From Ceratothoa steindachneri (lineage: Eukaryota; Arthropoda; Malacostraca; Isopoda; Cymothoidae): a DNA stretch of 64,000 bases. The notes beneath the pieces are model-generated. The model was not told the DNA's origin. It did not search any database and saw only the letters and a list, made by a program, of their open reading frames with translations. A program made the translations under genes and the position numbers. Positions 9,982 through 22,344 of this stretch are shown here, one piece after another; within the stretch, counting starts at the first letter, position 1, and each line of letters starts with the position of its first letter. Location of the stretch: NCBI GenBank assembly GCA_963969495.1, contig OZ018323.1, forward strand, positions 82,903,332-82,967,331, read 5' to 3'.

Positions 9982-11437
9982 TATCGTAGAATGACTCCCG
10001 ACGATACCATATATTACACTATTCGTTGAGGGAACTTCCTTTATTATCTTTAGAGTGCGTTACTGTCTGGCGGCCGATATTATGTATCTTCGATATGCTT
10101 AAGAAGTGGAACTGAGCTCAAGGATAATAATATTGCTATCATTAATAAAATAGAGTTTTATTAATAATAACTATAAACAATACACAAAAACGGAAAATAT
10201 TGACATAAACAGAATGGAAAGGGTCGTGGAGACTCGGGCTAATCCGAGGATTTAAGGGATTAAAAAAGGTAAAACAAATATAGAGTTAAAGAGATGGGAT
10301 GGTTCGATAAACAATTTAAAGCACAGGATAGAATTGACAAAAGGGATCAATACTCAAAAGGTGACGTTTGGCTTACGTAACTTTTCATTAGGGTGCAGTG
10401 GAAGGTACTTGAAGGAATATTCGGTCCGCTGGCGAGTTCCAGCCGAAGGGGGGGGGGATAAAAGGATCCTGACGAGGCGTCTTGGGAAGGAGAACCGTTT
10501 CTCGACGAACGGCTTGAAGAACAATGGCTGTTCTAGGTTGTTCTCTTCCGAACAAAGGGGGGGGATGAGAACCGTCTCTTGTCTACGGGCTCAAGAACAA
10601 TGGCTGTTCTAATGTTGTTCTCCTTGAACAACAGGGGGGGTGAGAACCGTTTCTTGGCGAAGGGCTCAAAACGAACAATGGCTGTTCTAGGTTGTTCTCT
10701 TCTGAACAAAGGGGGGGGGGATGAGAACCGTCTCTTGTCTACGGGCTCAAGAACAATGGCTGTTCTAATGTTGTTCTCCTTGAACAACAGGGGGGTGAGA
10801 ACCGTTTCTTGGCGAAGGGCTCAAAACGAACAATGGCTGTTCTAATGCTGTTCTCCTTGAACAACAGGGGGGGATGAGAACCGTTTCTTGGCGAAGGGCT
10901 CAAAACGAACAATGGCTGTTCTAATGCTGTTCTCCTTGAACAACAGGGGGGGATGCCTTGGGGACTTGTCGTCGGAAAGGCTCGAACCTTTGGCACTCAA
11001 GGAATATTGTCCTCCTTCTGGACAAGTGATGGTGAATCTCGAGGTCGAGGTCCCTTGGCGCACAAAGGGAGAGATGGTCGTGGTGATGTTTCGCGACGAA
11101 AATCTGGATCTCCAATCTGATCTTAGTGGTAAAGTTTCCATATAAATAGCCAGGACATCTCCTTGGCGTGGGGGAAAATGGAGTGGAAGCTTGGAGGGAA
11201 CGCACAGCCGGGCCGGGGAACAATGCCTTATCTGTTCATAAGCCTAACTCGATCTGGCGAGGTCGGCGTATGGGGGCGAACGGGGGGGACGATAACCTCC
11301 TTGTTTAAACATTGGCATCCGGTAGCTGAGATAAGACTCCAAGCCTCGTATCGAAGATGCACGTGGGCAGCATCGTGGTTTTAAATAATACGGGGTAGGA
11401 GTTGAAATTAAACGCAGCTTCAACACGTTCTATCACA
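9982..11437 (-). repeat. 5' LTR of the Gypsy-like element
   Basis: 1,456-bp LTR that drives transcription on the minus strand. It ends TATCACA at 11437 (TG on the element strand). At 9982-9983 it has TA where the other LTR has TG, a terminal point change. It keeps a ~77-bp stretch (about 11012-11088) missing in the other LTR. A TATA-like TATTTATATG lies on the minus strand at about 11142-11151, and AATAAA near 10155. Confidence 0.93.
10490..10952. repeat. six ~77-bp tandem units inside the 5' LTR
   Basis: Same array as in the other LTR: six units, each beginning GAGAACCGT and ending in a G-run of 5-10. G-run lengths and a few bases differ between the LTRs, but unit number is the same, so the array has not changed copy number since insertion. 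Confidence 0.9.
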
Positions 11438-11514
11438 ATATTAAAGGTGCTAAACCTTCTTAATACGTGAAACAACTAAATGTTGTAAATTTATTAATCA
11501 TCTGGAATGTTTTA

Positions 11515-11960
11515 AAACTAGAAATATGCAGAGGTAAAATAACAATTAATATCTCAACAAAGATTTAATATTCGCATAAATATAAGGGAGCTACTGAACG
11601 CATACAATAATAATAATAATAGTAATGATAATAATAATATATTAATAATAAATAATAATAATGCACAGAATAATAATATATCAATAATAATTATAATAAT
11701 AAAATAATAATGATAATAAACTAGAAATATGTAGAGGTAAAATTACAATAAATAACTCTACACCGACTTAATTTTGGCATACATATATGACGCTAATTGA
11801 ACGCATAAAATAACAATAATAATAATAAGTATTAGTAGTAGTAATATGCAAAGGTATAATTAGAATCAATAACTCTACACAGACTTAATATTGGCATACA
11901 TATATGAGGCACTAATTGACCGCATACATTAATAATAATGATAATATACGTCAAATATGT
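11515..11960. repeat. diverged tandem repeat with AAT microsatellite
   Basis: About four imperfect copies of a ~110-200 bp unit. Each starts AAATATG(C/T)A(G/A)AGGTAAAAT, passes a TAACTCTACA(C/A) and GGCATACATATATGA block and ends in a (AAT)n/(ATA)n run of variable length, which accounts for most of the unit-length variation. Confidence 0.75.
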
Positions 11961-12477
11961 AAAGCTAAAATTACAATTAATTTCTAAATATTTATAACAC
12001 TTGAACCGTTATCCTAAAGACAAAATACTGGATCTTTTGCAAATTTACAAGGCTCTTAGGGTTGTTATTTGAAATATATACCCCTATTTATAATTCTTTT
12101 TCTCATTTTCTTTTTAAATATTTATCAAGAACATGATATTCCAAGGGTTTAAAGCACCATATTGTAAAATGACCATTGTGTGCGATCCTCCCAAATACCC
12201 CCCTAAATATTCAGCTGTCAACCATTATTCTAAGGCCAAAATACTGTCCCTAAACGTTTCATTTGTCCTTTCACTCTCAAATTATTTATTGCTTTCGTAT
12301 AAATTCTTTTGCCCGAAGGGATAAGAAATAACTACTTCTAATACTTAAAAGAAAATAGTAATTTCAAACCACTTCAGACATTCTCAAAGAATTTGGTTTA
12401 GTAAAAAGATACTAATAGAGAGAAAATCTCCGCCAAGGGAGCCCAGTATCCATATTACTAAATACTTAATGGTATTT
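11961..12477. other. no gene recognised
   Basis: AT-rich. A 63-codon open frame at 12133 has no recognisable domain and lies between two tandem-repeat blocks. Confidence 0.4.
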
Positions 12478-13130
12478 AACCGGATATACTAACCAGATCT
12501 TGTTTAAAAACTAATTGTTTCTTTCTAGGCTAAAGTTCTCTACTCGACCAAATTTGATAGAAATCGGGTAATTTATTTTCGTGAAATTTTGTAAAGAAAC
12601 AAATTAAAACATGTTGCTGATTACATAATTTGCACAAAGTTACCTTGGCAAGAAAAACCTTTTTAAAATATTTAGAAACTAGACATTAAGGTTTGCAGCT
12701 TCAAAGATATAATTTTTAATTAAAAAATAATAAGGAAAATATTTCCTAACAGGATAAAACCGGATCTTGGTAAAATCTAGTTGCTTCCTTCTAGGATAAG
12801 GCTCTAGTATTCAACCAGATGGAGTAGAAATCATTAATTAGTTTTCGTGCAATTTTTTAAGCAAACAAACTAAAACCTGTGGCCATTACATATTCTCGAC
12901 CAAGTTAACTTTGCATAAAACGCTCTTCCAAGTATTGATGTAGAAACTCGACGACATTAACACTTGCACTTCAAAGATATAATTTATAGTTTATAAATTA
13001 GTTAGGACAAAAATACTTAACCGAATAAAACCGTATCTTGTTTGAAACCTATAGTTTATTTCTAGGCTAAGGCTCTAGCATTCCACCAATCTTTGTAGAA
13101 ATCAATCCACTAGTTTTTTAGTATGTTTGA
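12478..13130. repeat. ~270-bp diverged tandem repeat, 2.4 copies
   Basis: Units start at about 12478, 12748 and 13019. Each opens with AACCGGATA/AACAGGATAAAAC/ACCGAATAAAACC, then a TCTTGxTT block, a TTCTAGGCTAAGGCTCTA block, GTAGAAATC and TTCAAAGATATAATTT. The third copy is cut off after about 110 bp. Identity looks like about 65-75%, so this is an old satellite-like array. Confidence 0.75.
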
Positions 13131-13257
13131 ACACGAACGAAGGCCGTCAATCACATAATTTCCGACTTCCTTGTCAGAGATTTTTAACACTAACCTTTCC
13201 TTTCAAGATTTTTTTTTAAATTAATCTGGTTGACTTTAAAATTTTTAATAAGATTTT

Positions 13258-13400
13258 CACCGAACAGGGTCTGCGTCGAATAGGGTTTGCTCCGAACAGG
13301 GTCCGCGCCGAATAGAGTCTGCGCCGAAAATGGTCCGCGACGAAACGGGTCTGCACCGAAACGCTAACGCCAAATAGGGTCGCGCCGAAACGTCCTAGCC
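13258..13400 (-). repeat. degenerate ~18-bp minisatellite, inverted relative to 5031-5195
   Basis: On the minus strand the units read CGGCGCAGACxCTATT with variants, the same unit as the array at 5031-5195. About seven copies. Confidence 0.82.
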
Positions 13401-13934
13401 CCTACACTATCTGTTTTAATAGCGAACTTTAAATCAACAAGAAGGTATGACTATGGGTACCTCATTAGGCTCGTCCTTACCAATAGCTTTTTAGTTGTTA
13501 TTCGATTAGATTCACATTTGACCCCAATCAAAAGAAAAAACAAGACTTGAAAAGTTGAAACTCACTTTTACTTATTTCCTCTCGTCAACTCGGTTTTGCT
13601 AGTATTACAAGTCTAATTTTCAGAACCTGCTATATTTGCCCTGATGGTGGGTCTTCCATGAGAAACTAAGTTATTTAAAGGAGTTCTTTCATTTTAATTA
13701 TTACCGGGATTTTTAGTATCCAAATTTCTCTCTAAAATATAATATCCTCAAACTTATATAGCTGCTATTCCACTTAAGATTCCAGTTTAGTAAACTTCTC
13801 CTTTGTACCCTTAAAAAATGATTTCTACAACGCCCTTTTTCTTAATTAATTCCATCTTTGTTTCCTTAAATTAATATTTCATCTATAAGGGGTCTCCTCT
13901 CATAGGCTTGCTATCCTGTCGTTAATAAATTTAG

Positions 13935-14110
13935 ATACACGGCCTGCCATAGTGGGTATGTAGGCCAATCGGCCTACAACTAAAATACCTAGAATCGACT
14001 AAAACTTAGATTCTCCGCACAAAACATTTTCTCTTCCTAACCCAGAGGTTTCTTTCATCAGATAACATTCTGAAAACTATCATCATCCTTTCACTACAGA
14101 TTCTTTCACT
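13935..14110 (+). pseudogene. PLE GIY-YIG endonuclease scrap
   Basis: One short frame reads YTACHSGYVGQSAYN, matching the C-x2-C...YxGQT core of Penelope-like GIY-YIG domains and resembling the copy at 3735-3923 (CTNCHSRYMDQTGLQL). Stops follow immediately. The downstream text (AACCCAGAGGTTTCTTTCATC) resembles the part of the 3.7-kb copy after its Cys block. Short, but the motif is distinctive. Confidence 0.5.
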
Positions 14111-14879
14111 AACTTATCATCTGCTTCCATCACGCATGAATTTATATATCTTTCTTTGTTTATTAACAAATATCTTTGGTTGCACAGTTGATTGGGCCGA
14201 AAGATGAAGATGTCCGCACTATTCATATGTAAAAAACAGCCTTGCTCATGATCTATTTATAATGTTTCAATGTAATTATTTCCAATCCCAAAAGAACCGT
14301 AATATAGAAAAATAATTTCGATTTTAACTTAACAGAACTAATACATATAATTAAAATACTTAGGAAATCTGTAAAAAACATTTTAGAAAAAAATCATTTC
14401 ATAGAAATTGAAATGGTTAATATTTTTAAGAAAATATACAGTACTTTAGCGTCGTTCGTTACATTCCTTTCTTCCATTTGACCTCAAAATTAGGGCCAGT
14501 ATCTATTAGGAAATCAGTAGAATTGTCTATTTATCCTTGACATCTTCATCTACTTTATAGCCAACTTGCTTCTAAAGTTCAATGCGAGTCAATTCATCCA
14601 TATCATTTGAATTTGATTAAATGCTTTGGAACGCATTGGTGGAATCTAAATGTATTTTACCAAATTTTCCCCTTATTCTCAATTTCATTGAAACCTTTTT
14701 CTTTTGCCATTCAAAATCAAGAAAATCAATTGCAAAATGCAGAAAAATATTTTTCAATTTTCATATGCATTAATTATTTACGATTTAGAGAAAGTAAAAA
14801 AAAAGCAAATGTCAGTTTGCTGTCCATTCTTCATAGTTTACAAAATTGAATATCTTGTTACTCTAAAACCCGTGTTATT

Positions 14880-14923
<44 letters not shown>

Positions 14924-15069
14924 TGCAAAAAAAAAACAAGAAAAAAATTAACTTGATCTAAAATGATTCATATAAACACTTTCGTTTTTACATCTTGGAG
15001 TGCAAAGAGAGAATAAAAAAAGGAAAAAATCAAAACTTTTGAAAGAATATAACGTGACTCAAACAAATC
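14111..15069. other. no gene recognised
   Basis: AT-rich spacer holding a (TA)n array (14882-14919) followed by A-runs. Open frames of 80-85 codons are low-complexity and not supported. Confidence 0.4.
14882..14919. repeat. (TA)n array
   Basis: About 19 uninterrupted TA dinucleotides. Confidence 0.95.
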
Positions 15070-17472
15070 GATAAGATGAGAATCGTGGTTCTAATAGTGA
15101 AGAAGAGCGCTATATTACACGGGTTCGAATCTAACTCCTTACCGACGAGAGGAGACAATATCCTCGACTTGGTCTTCACCTCTGAGGATGATATCGTAGG
15201 CGAAGAGCTCGGTGGCAGTGATTACCAGCTAGTTAGATTTAGCGTCAAGATCCCGAAGGTAAGGTCTGTTGCCAGTCAATCAAGGAAACTTGACTTGAGA
15301 AGAGCAGACTTTGCAAGCCTTCGAGCTGGACTGACTGACGTGAGGCTAGAAGTGTGCGATGTTGTTGAAGACTCGTGGAATAGTTTCAAAACCACATTCA
15401 TCAGTCTTCAATCGCGTTTCATCCCTCTGAAATGCCCCCGTCTGTCTTCTGTTCAACCTAAGTGGTTTAATCGAGAAATCGGCCAACTGCTTAGGGAGAA
15501 GAGAACTGTCTACCGGCAATCGAAGATCTCAGGTGACTTTGACGAATACCGGAGGCTAGCCAGGAGAATGAAGTCCAGCATAAGGGCGGCTAAGCGGTCT
15601 GAGGAACTCCGAGTGGTGAGACTTTGTAAAGAGAATCCCAAGGAGTTTTTTGGATATGTAAACAGCCGTAAACCAATCCGTCGAACGATTGGCCCTTTAA
15701 GGAACGAGAGGGGACATTAAGGCATTCAGATGCAGAAAAGGCTAACCTTCTCAACGACTACTTCTCTTCAGTGTTTACTGAAGAATGTGGCCCCATCCCC
15801 CAGCCCACGGATTCCTACTCGGGGGAAAAGCTGAAGGATATAGACTTCACCGAAGTTGAAATCAAAAAGAAGATCAGTGACCTAATGACGAATAAGTCAC
15901 CTGGCCCGGATGGGTTTCTACCTAAAGTGTTGAAAGAAGTGCGCGATCAAGTGTCACGACACCTGAGCGCAATCTTCAACATGTCAATCCGGACCGAATG
16001 CGTTCCTAGAGACTGGCGTGAGGCGAAGGTGACTCCAATCTTCAAGAAAGGAGATCGTAACCAACCGTCGAACTACCGACCTATCAGTCTGACTTTGATA
16101 GTCGGTAAACTCATGGAAAGCATCATGATGGACAAAGTGACGTCGTATTTAGAGTCAAACCTGCTACTGAGGAGTTCCCAGCACGGCTTTCGAAGGCAAC
16201 GGTCATGCCTAACGAACCTTGTAGAATTCTTCCACTTCGTTTTCAGTGAGCACGATCGGGACAAGGCGGTGGATGTGTTCTACCTAGGCTTCCAAAAAGC
16301 CTTTGATAAGGTACCACACCGCCGCCTTCTCCGGAAAGTGCGAGCGCTTGGCATAGACGGAAAGGTAGCCGGCTGGATTGAGAAGTGGCTAAGTGGCAGA
16401 CGACAACGGGGGGTGGTAAATGGACAGTATTCTGAGTGAGTGCCCGTTACTAGCGGGGTGCCTCAAGGTTCTGTCCTGGGACCACTACTATTCATCATCT
16501 ACGTCAACGACATGGACGGTGACATGGTTGCCAAGATTTTCAAATTTGCTGACGATACCAAGCTTGGTATGAACGTTGCAAAGGATGGAAATACTGCCCG
16601 CCTGCAGGAAGATCTTGGGAAGATTGGGGAGTGGTCGGACACGTGGCAAATGCCTTTTAACGTGAACAAATGCAAAGTGATGCATATCAGCCACAAAAAC
16701 TCCTAATCTCAGTATATCCTTAAGGGCACTGCTCTTGAATCAAGTGACACTGAGAAGGACTTGGGTTTAACAATCACTAGTGACCTCAAGTTCTCGAAAC
16801 AGTTCATCGAGGCAGAGAAGAAAGCCCAAAGGATGTTAAGCTACATAAAGCGCCAGTTTGGTTATCGGAACCAGGAGATTGTACTGTGCCTGTACAACTC
16901 CCTCGTTCGGCCGCACCTGGAGTATGCCGTACAATTTTGGAGTCCTTCATTGCAAAAGGACATCACGAGATTGGAACGCGTACAAGCCAGGGCAACCAAA
17001 CTGATTCCCTCTATCCGACATAAAAGTTATGAGGATGGACTAAGGGAATTAGATCTGTTATCGCTGGAAACCCGTAGACTGCGTGGTCAGCTCATCGAAG
17101 TTTTCAAAATACTTCGAGGGTTCGACAATGTGGACTACCGGGATATTTTCACACTGAGTAAGAACAGAACGCGCAATCACGGCTTCAAACTTGAACTGAA
17201 GCGTTACAACCGCAATCTGTGTGGAAATTTTTTCACTTACAGTATCTGCGGTATGTGGAACGCACTTCCAGTGGAAGTTGTCAACAGTGAATCTGTTGAC
17301 CAGTTCAAGTCAAGACTAGACAAAGTCTTGAAAAGCGGCTGTCTAGGGACGCAAAACAATTGAGCAGCCATGTGCCTGTTCGATTGCTAGTCCAAAGGTA
17401 CCCTCTTTGAATGGACCGTAAGGTCTCCTAGGGTACTTACTTTCCTTGTTACTCCTTGTTACTCCTTTTTCA
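15070..17472 (+). mobile_element. CR1-like LINE, copy 1 (5'-truncated)
   Basis: A non-LTR retrotransposon copy truncated inside the endonuclease domain, as expected when reverse transcription stops early. ORF2 runs to a stop at 17363, followed by a short 3' UTR and two copies of a CTTGTTACTC repeat (17443-17465). CR1-group elements end in short tandem repeats instead of poly(A). Copy 2 at 54386-55979 is very similar along its whole length, so both came from the same young subfamily. Confidence 0.93.
15076..17363 (+). pseudogene. CR1-like ORF2: endonuclease C-terminus + reverse transcriptase
   Basis: ORF2 nicks the target and copies the element RNA into it. Visible in order: end of the AP endonuclease (LPTRGDNILDLVFTSEDD, GGSDYQLV); linker with KENPKEFFGYVNSRK; RT blocks KVTPIFKKGDRNQPSNYRPISL, SQHGFRRQRSCLTNLVEF, FQKAFDKVPH, GVPQGSVLGPLLFIIYVND and the catalytic FADDTKLG at about 16546; then the C-terminal LVRPHLEYAVQFWSP and ERVQARATKLI blocks. 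Lesions: a frameshift near 15715, an in-frame TGA at 16437-16439 (Trp expected) and a stop at 16704-16706. The catalytic Asp pair is intact but the gene is not translatable as one protein. Confidence 0.93.
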
Positions 17473-17728
17473 CATTCATATACGAGTTAAAATCCCATTT
17501 TGTTTCTTCAGCTTTTAAAAGGATCCGTAATCTATTCCAGACTTTAATTACCAGGATGTGAAACCAGTTTTCCTTTGCTTGAGTTATTAACTTTAGACAG
17601 AAACAATCATTTAAAATTAAGTCAGTTAATAAATTTATACTGAAATCAAATTTTAGTTATGAAATTATCTAATTTAAATAAACCTTCTTAAAAGTGTTTA
17701 ATAAATAAGCATTCTGAATATTTGAAGC
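17473..17728. other. no gene recognised
   Basis: AT-rich flank between the LINE 3' end and a microsatellite. Confidence 0.4.
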
Positions 17729-17819
<91 letters not shown>

Positions 17820-17865
17820 GAGAGCGAGATATTGAGGGAGAGAGAGAGAAAGAAAGAGCGAGAGG

Positions 17866-17924
<59 letters not shown>

Positions 17925-17932
17925 TGTGTGTG
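17729..17932. repeat. compound microsatellite (TA)n(GA)n(GT)n
   Basis: About 9 TA, then ~175 bp of GA with a few interruptions (GAAAGA, GAGCGAGATATTGAGG), then five GT. Long Leu/Ser frames on the minus strand are artefacts of the repeat. Confidence 0.95.
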
Positions 17933-18079
17933 CAAGTGTCCCAACCACGTATAAATTTTAGGAGTAATTTCTATTTCTTTTTATAGGTAAATTATACAAC
18001 ATTCAAAGTTATTCTTAAGCTTGTTGGCAAAATTAACAATTTTCCACGATCTCTTCTAACCAGCATCATTTTAAATGAC

Positions 18080-19050
18080 TTATTATTCATTTCTTGCTTC
18101 TGGTACCAGACCTGGAATCCTATATGAACTTCCAAAAGTGCATAAGCCTTCAGTGTCTCATCGTCCTATTTTTTCAGCAATAAACACCCAATTATAATTT
18201 GGCCAAGTTTCTGGTTCCTGTTATTAATCCCCTGACCAAGAATGAATTCACTTTACCTGATTCCTTTGAAATTGTAGATTGCATTTCTGCATTTCAATTA
18301 AGTAATTGTTTCATGGCTACCTTTGATTCTGACTCTTTGTTTACGAACGCATCGTTGCTTAAACTTCCAATATCATTATTATTTCACTTTTTCGATATAA
18401 TTCGACAGTTCTTGGTTTGGGCAATTCACTGTTTGCTAAATTTTTGCACTTCGTTTTTAAAGAAACGTTTTTATTCTTCAATGTAGAACTCCATCTTCAA
18501 CATGATAGTATGGCAATGGGCTCCCCCTTAAGACCTTCATTTGTCAATTCTTTGTAATACTTCCACGAAAATGCCTGGATTGATGACTGTCCCTCTGATT
18601 TTAAATCTCTACCTTTGTAACGATTTATAGATTACTTCTATGTGATTTTTAAACACAAATAGCACGCTTCCTTATTTTTCAAATATATAAATAAACAACA
18701 CAACAATGTCACCTTCTCAATGGATATTGAACCTAATAGCAAAATTTAATTTTGGGGTGTTCTGTGACATTTTTGTTATTCATGGCCTAATTATTTTTAT
18801 TTCATTACTCTAAGGCTCTTGTATTCTTCGTGTTAAATAATTTCTAGCATTTACATATGCTATTTACTGGGGTGGATTTTACTACTAATTCACTTGTGTT
18901 TTTTTAGGGGGGTTCCATTGAGGACCTAGAGTTTTATGTGGGATCCAATCATTTAAGATTCTGAAATTCGTAAACTTTTAAGGAGGCTTAAATTCAATCC
19001 TTTTTATCTTTCCTTTTTTAAATTCCAACTCACATATTGCAGATATTTAT
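18080..19050 (+). pseudogene. Penelope-like element reverse transcriptase remnant
   Basis: PLEs encode a telomerase-related RT joined to a GIY-YIG nuclease. Pieces in several plus frames, in the family order: RPGILYELPKVHKPSVSHRPIFSAI (RT block; KVHK and RPI are typical), LAKFLVPVINPLTKNEFTL, CFMATFDSDSLFTN (block A, normally FDVxSLFTN with catalytic Asp), HDSMAMGSPLRPSF (block B, normally VAMGSPLGP), RFIDYFYVIFK (block C, where YVDDIF is normal, so the Asp pair is broken). Stops and frameshifts are frequent. The GIY-YIG end may be the piece at 22345-22990 on the same strand, which would imply ~3 kb of later insertion between them. Confidence 0.82.
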
Positions 19051-19805
19051 ATTAATACCAAATGACCTAACTAAAGTTGGGAACAAAATCAGTCAGTGTC
19101 ATGGCTAAAAGTCCCTGGAAAATTAAATTTTAATGGAAAAGATTGATCTAACGAAATGGTAATAGACCCTCGAAGAGATCCCCAATTAGGGAATATCCGC
19201 TCCTAAACCTATTTCCTATGTTACTCTTCTACACCGATTTCTCATTCCCCGGTTCTCTCTTCCAATGGGGGTAGAAGGGCAAATCTTGGCTAAATTAAAT
19301 CATTTTTGTCCACATTTTATGGACTTGATCAGTAAAGAATTAGATTGGACTCTAGGCCGAAGGCCAATGTTGATGTTTGTTTTCGCGCTCTTACGATCGT
19401 GTAATAAATCTTATGTGCGGATGGTTTTCCACTTATATGTATGCGAGCGTGTGTTCACTTCTGTGTAAGTGTATGCAATTTTGGATGGAGATATGCTTGT
19501 CTTTATGTGGAGTGGTAGAAGTGAGTGAATTAAGTTTGCTGTTAGAAATATACTATATAAATTGGTGGTTAAATAGAGGCCTAGAAGTATGAGCGACATC
19601 TATGACATTCCTGCTTTCATGGGGTGGGAGGGTACGATTATGTTCCAAGGAGAGACATCCTATAGAAAGAGGTCGATTACTTATTTCCTCGTCCATATTC
19701 GAGTTAAAGTTAATTAAATACCAAAGAGCCGTAATTATAAGCAAATTCGGGACAGTTAATATTAAAAATATATATAATAACAAAGATAATAATTATACAT
19801 ATTTA

Positions 19806-19849
<44 letters not shown>

Positions 19850-21780
19850 ATCGATAACAAGCAATTATATTGCCAGTATTAAACTTTCATCGTCTTACTA
19901 TACCACAGACATACAAATTCAAACCTTCCTAAATTATTATCTCAAATTTGATCTTGATTAAAAGTCGCCAAAATTAAATAAAGGAATCACCGTTGGAGAT
20001 ATACACACACAGAGGTAACCAAAGAATTCTCTTATCACTTAGACGCTGGCAAAAGTAATTATCCAGCTACCAAGAACAAGAGAACTCACACAGCAGAGAT
20101 CTTCTATACCCAAGTAATTTAATAAAATATTAAAACTGATTAGTTTACAAGACACACAGAAATACGAATAAAACCACACTTTAAAAACTTATCAGACACT
20201 AGTAAATCAACACGCTTCAACACCTTTATCTCCTCCCAAAAACTCATGTTCCCCTTATGAGCGAAAAAAAGATGGCCGCAGAGCCATCTTACTCTTCTCT
20301 GCTTGTATTCTAATTCGATTGTAGGTGATTCTTACTATCGTTCGCACTCCTGCCACCTTTTGTATTCGCCGCGACTTCGTCAAAATACGGTCGCGTCACG
20401 GGATTCAATGGAACTAGTTTCGTGGGGTTATTTTCATTGAAAGGGATCTCACATGGCGACTGTCTACAGAGGCAGGATTGTCGAAATTACGAAACCATTC
20501 TTCTATATATTTTAGCCTACGGAAGTGCCAAATAAGTTAAAATAACAAACAAACTGCGACCAACTCAAAATCAGAAAAACAACTTAAACTAAAATCAAAA
20601 CAAAAAGGTAATATTCACGATTAAGTGTCTGAGAGACAAACTAACTCCCGGCACCGTACAAACGGCAACCAAAAAAACAAACCTATAACTATTAAGGAAG
20701 CCCACCCCCTCCAAGAATTACAATATGCCACAATTAGATGTAGAAGAACACGTCCCGCGTACAAGGGAAAAGTGATTTCTACTGCGTTTGTCGCGATACC
20801 GAGAATCTGAGAACAAGAATCTGCTGCACTGTTTGGGAAACCAAGTAGTTGTCACAGTGAAGCTCATGTGAGTACTCTATCACATGGCGCTACGTTCTGC
20901 AACTGGCCCGACTCGGAGGCAAAAGAAAAAGATTTCAAGCTATCAAGGCATTGGAGGGAAGGTCCACGCAAAAAGTTCTGGCGCAATGTCACACAACATT
21001 AGATTTTCGTTGATAATCTCATCATTTTTGCCATAAAACACGAAGGGCTGTCCTAATTTATGTCATGAAGTCAGAGGAAGAATGAAACATTCAGATACCA
21101 CTAGTCTTTACAGAGTGTTTGGGGCCATCATCAGTACTCTAGCTTTCCGACGTTGGCCTGGCAAGCATTCCTAATGCCTCGCTAACATTCAGTGCGTTCT
21201 ATGAATCGCTAAATATCACTGTCCGGTCTTCGAACCGAGCACAGCGCGTAATCTCCCATACCAAGCAATGTATTGGAACCAGTTGGGACGAAAAGACAGA
21301 CACACCACACTAAATAGCCACGCCGGCTTCAAGCAAGAGCAAGAAGGCGTGAAATATGACAAAGATAACAAATTAAATAAATCAAAATGCTAAGAATCAA
21401 AAATTAAAGTTTTATTTAAAATAAGCTTTTTTATGACAGTGTTCAGTTTATAGATATCGGGAGATATGTTGAAGTTAGGAGAGGAAATAATTGTTAGCAT
21501 TTTGACTTATTAAATTTGATATAGATCTTTTGCTTATAAAACAATGCCTTTATATTTGCATATCTATGTATTCATAGTTATGTGACTTATATTTCTACAT
21601 TCCACACACACTCTTACACGTGGATGTTTTGGTAGAGATTTTACCCTTTTGTAGCTGATTTTAATCCCTCTTTTCTGTTCATTTATTTCTATTTTTCACG
21701 CCCACTCTCATTTGTATCCTTTCGTTGTACGTAGGCTTCCGGAACGTCGCTTATTTTTCTCAAATATATACAGTATCATT
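19051..21780. other. no gene recognised; one (TA)n array inside
   Basis: About 2.7 kb without an identifiable domain. 19809-19844 is a (TA)n array. 20000-21350 has a higher GC content than its surroundings and short open frames without motifs. It could be a solo LTR or an unknown repeat, but I could not find paired ends. Confidence 0.4.
19809..19844. repeat. (TA)n array
   Basis: About 18 TA dinucleotides. Confidence 0.95.
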
Positions 21781-22255
<475 letters not shown>

Positions 22256-22344
22256 CGTAGAATTCAGGTAGTCCTTCTGAACCCTTTTTGACGTCCGAAG
22301 AAACATTAACTTCATAATAATAAAGTCAAACGGTCTATATTTAT

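Larger units (their letters stand above)
5490..11437 (-). mobile_element. Ty3/Gypsy-like LTR retrotransposon, complete insertion but internally deleted
   Basis: A 5,948-bp insertion bounded by two long direct repeats (5490-6869 and 9982-11437) and flanked by a 5-bp duplication ATATT (5485-5489 and 11438-11442). The transcribed strand is minus. Order from its 5' end: LTR, leader with candidate primer-binding site, gag-protease frame, truncated RT-RNase H, noncoding stretch with purine-rich tract, LTR. Gag has a CCHC zinc knuckle, protease has DTG, and RNase H ends in IKGSDNxVADALS, the usual end of the Gypsy RNase H domain. About 200 residues of the RT core and the whole integrase are absent, so it could only move with help from an intact relative. 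The LTRs remain highly similar, suggesting fairly recent insertion. Confidence 0.93.

Noticed and set aside
15119..15135. GGGTTCGAATC resembling a tRNA B box
   Set aside because: It lies inside the endonuclease coding text of CR1 copy 1.
17669..17948. Leu/Ser repeat protein on the minus strand
   Set aside because: Translation of the (GA)n microsatellite.
20000..21350. Possible LTR or host exon because of higher GC
   Set aside because: No paired repeat, target duplication, splice-consistent frame or domain was found.
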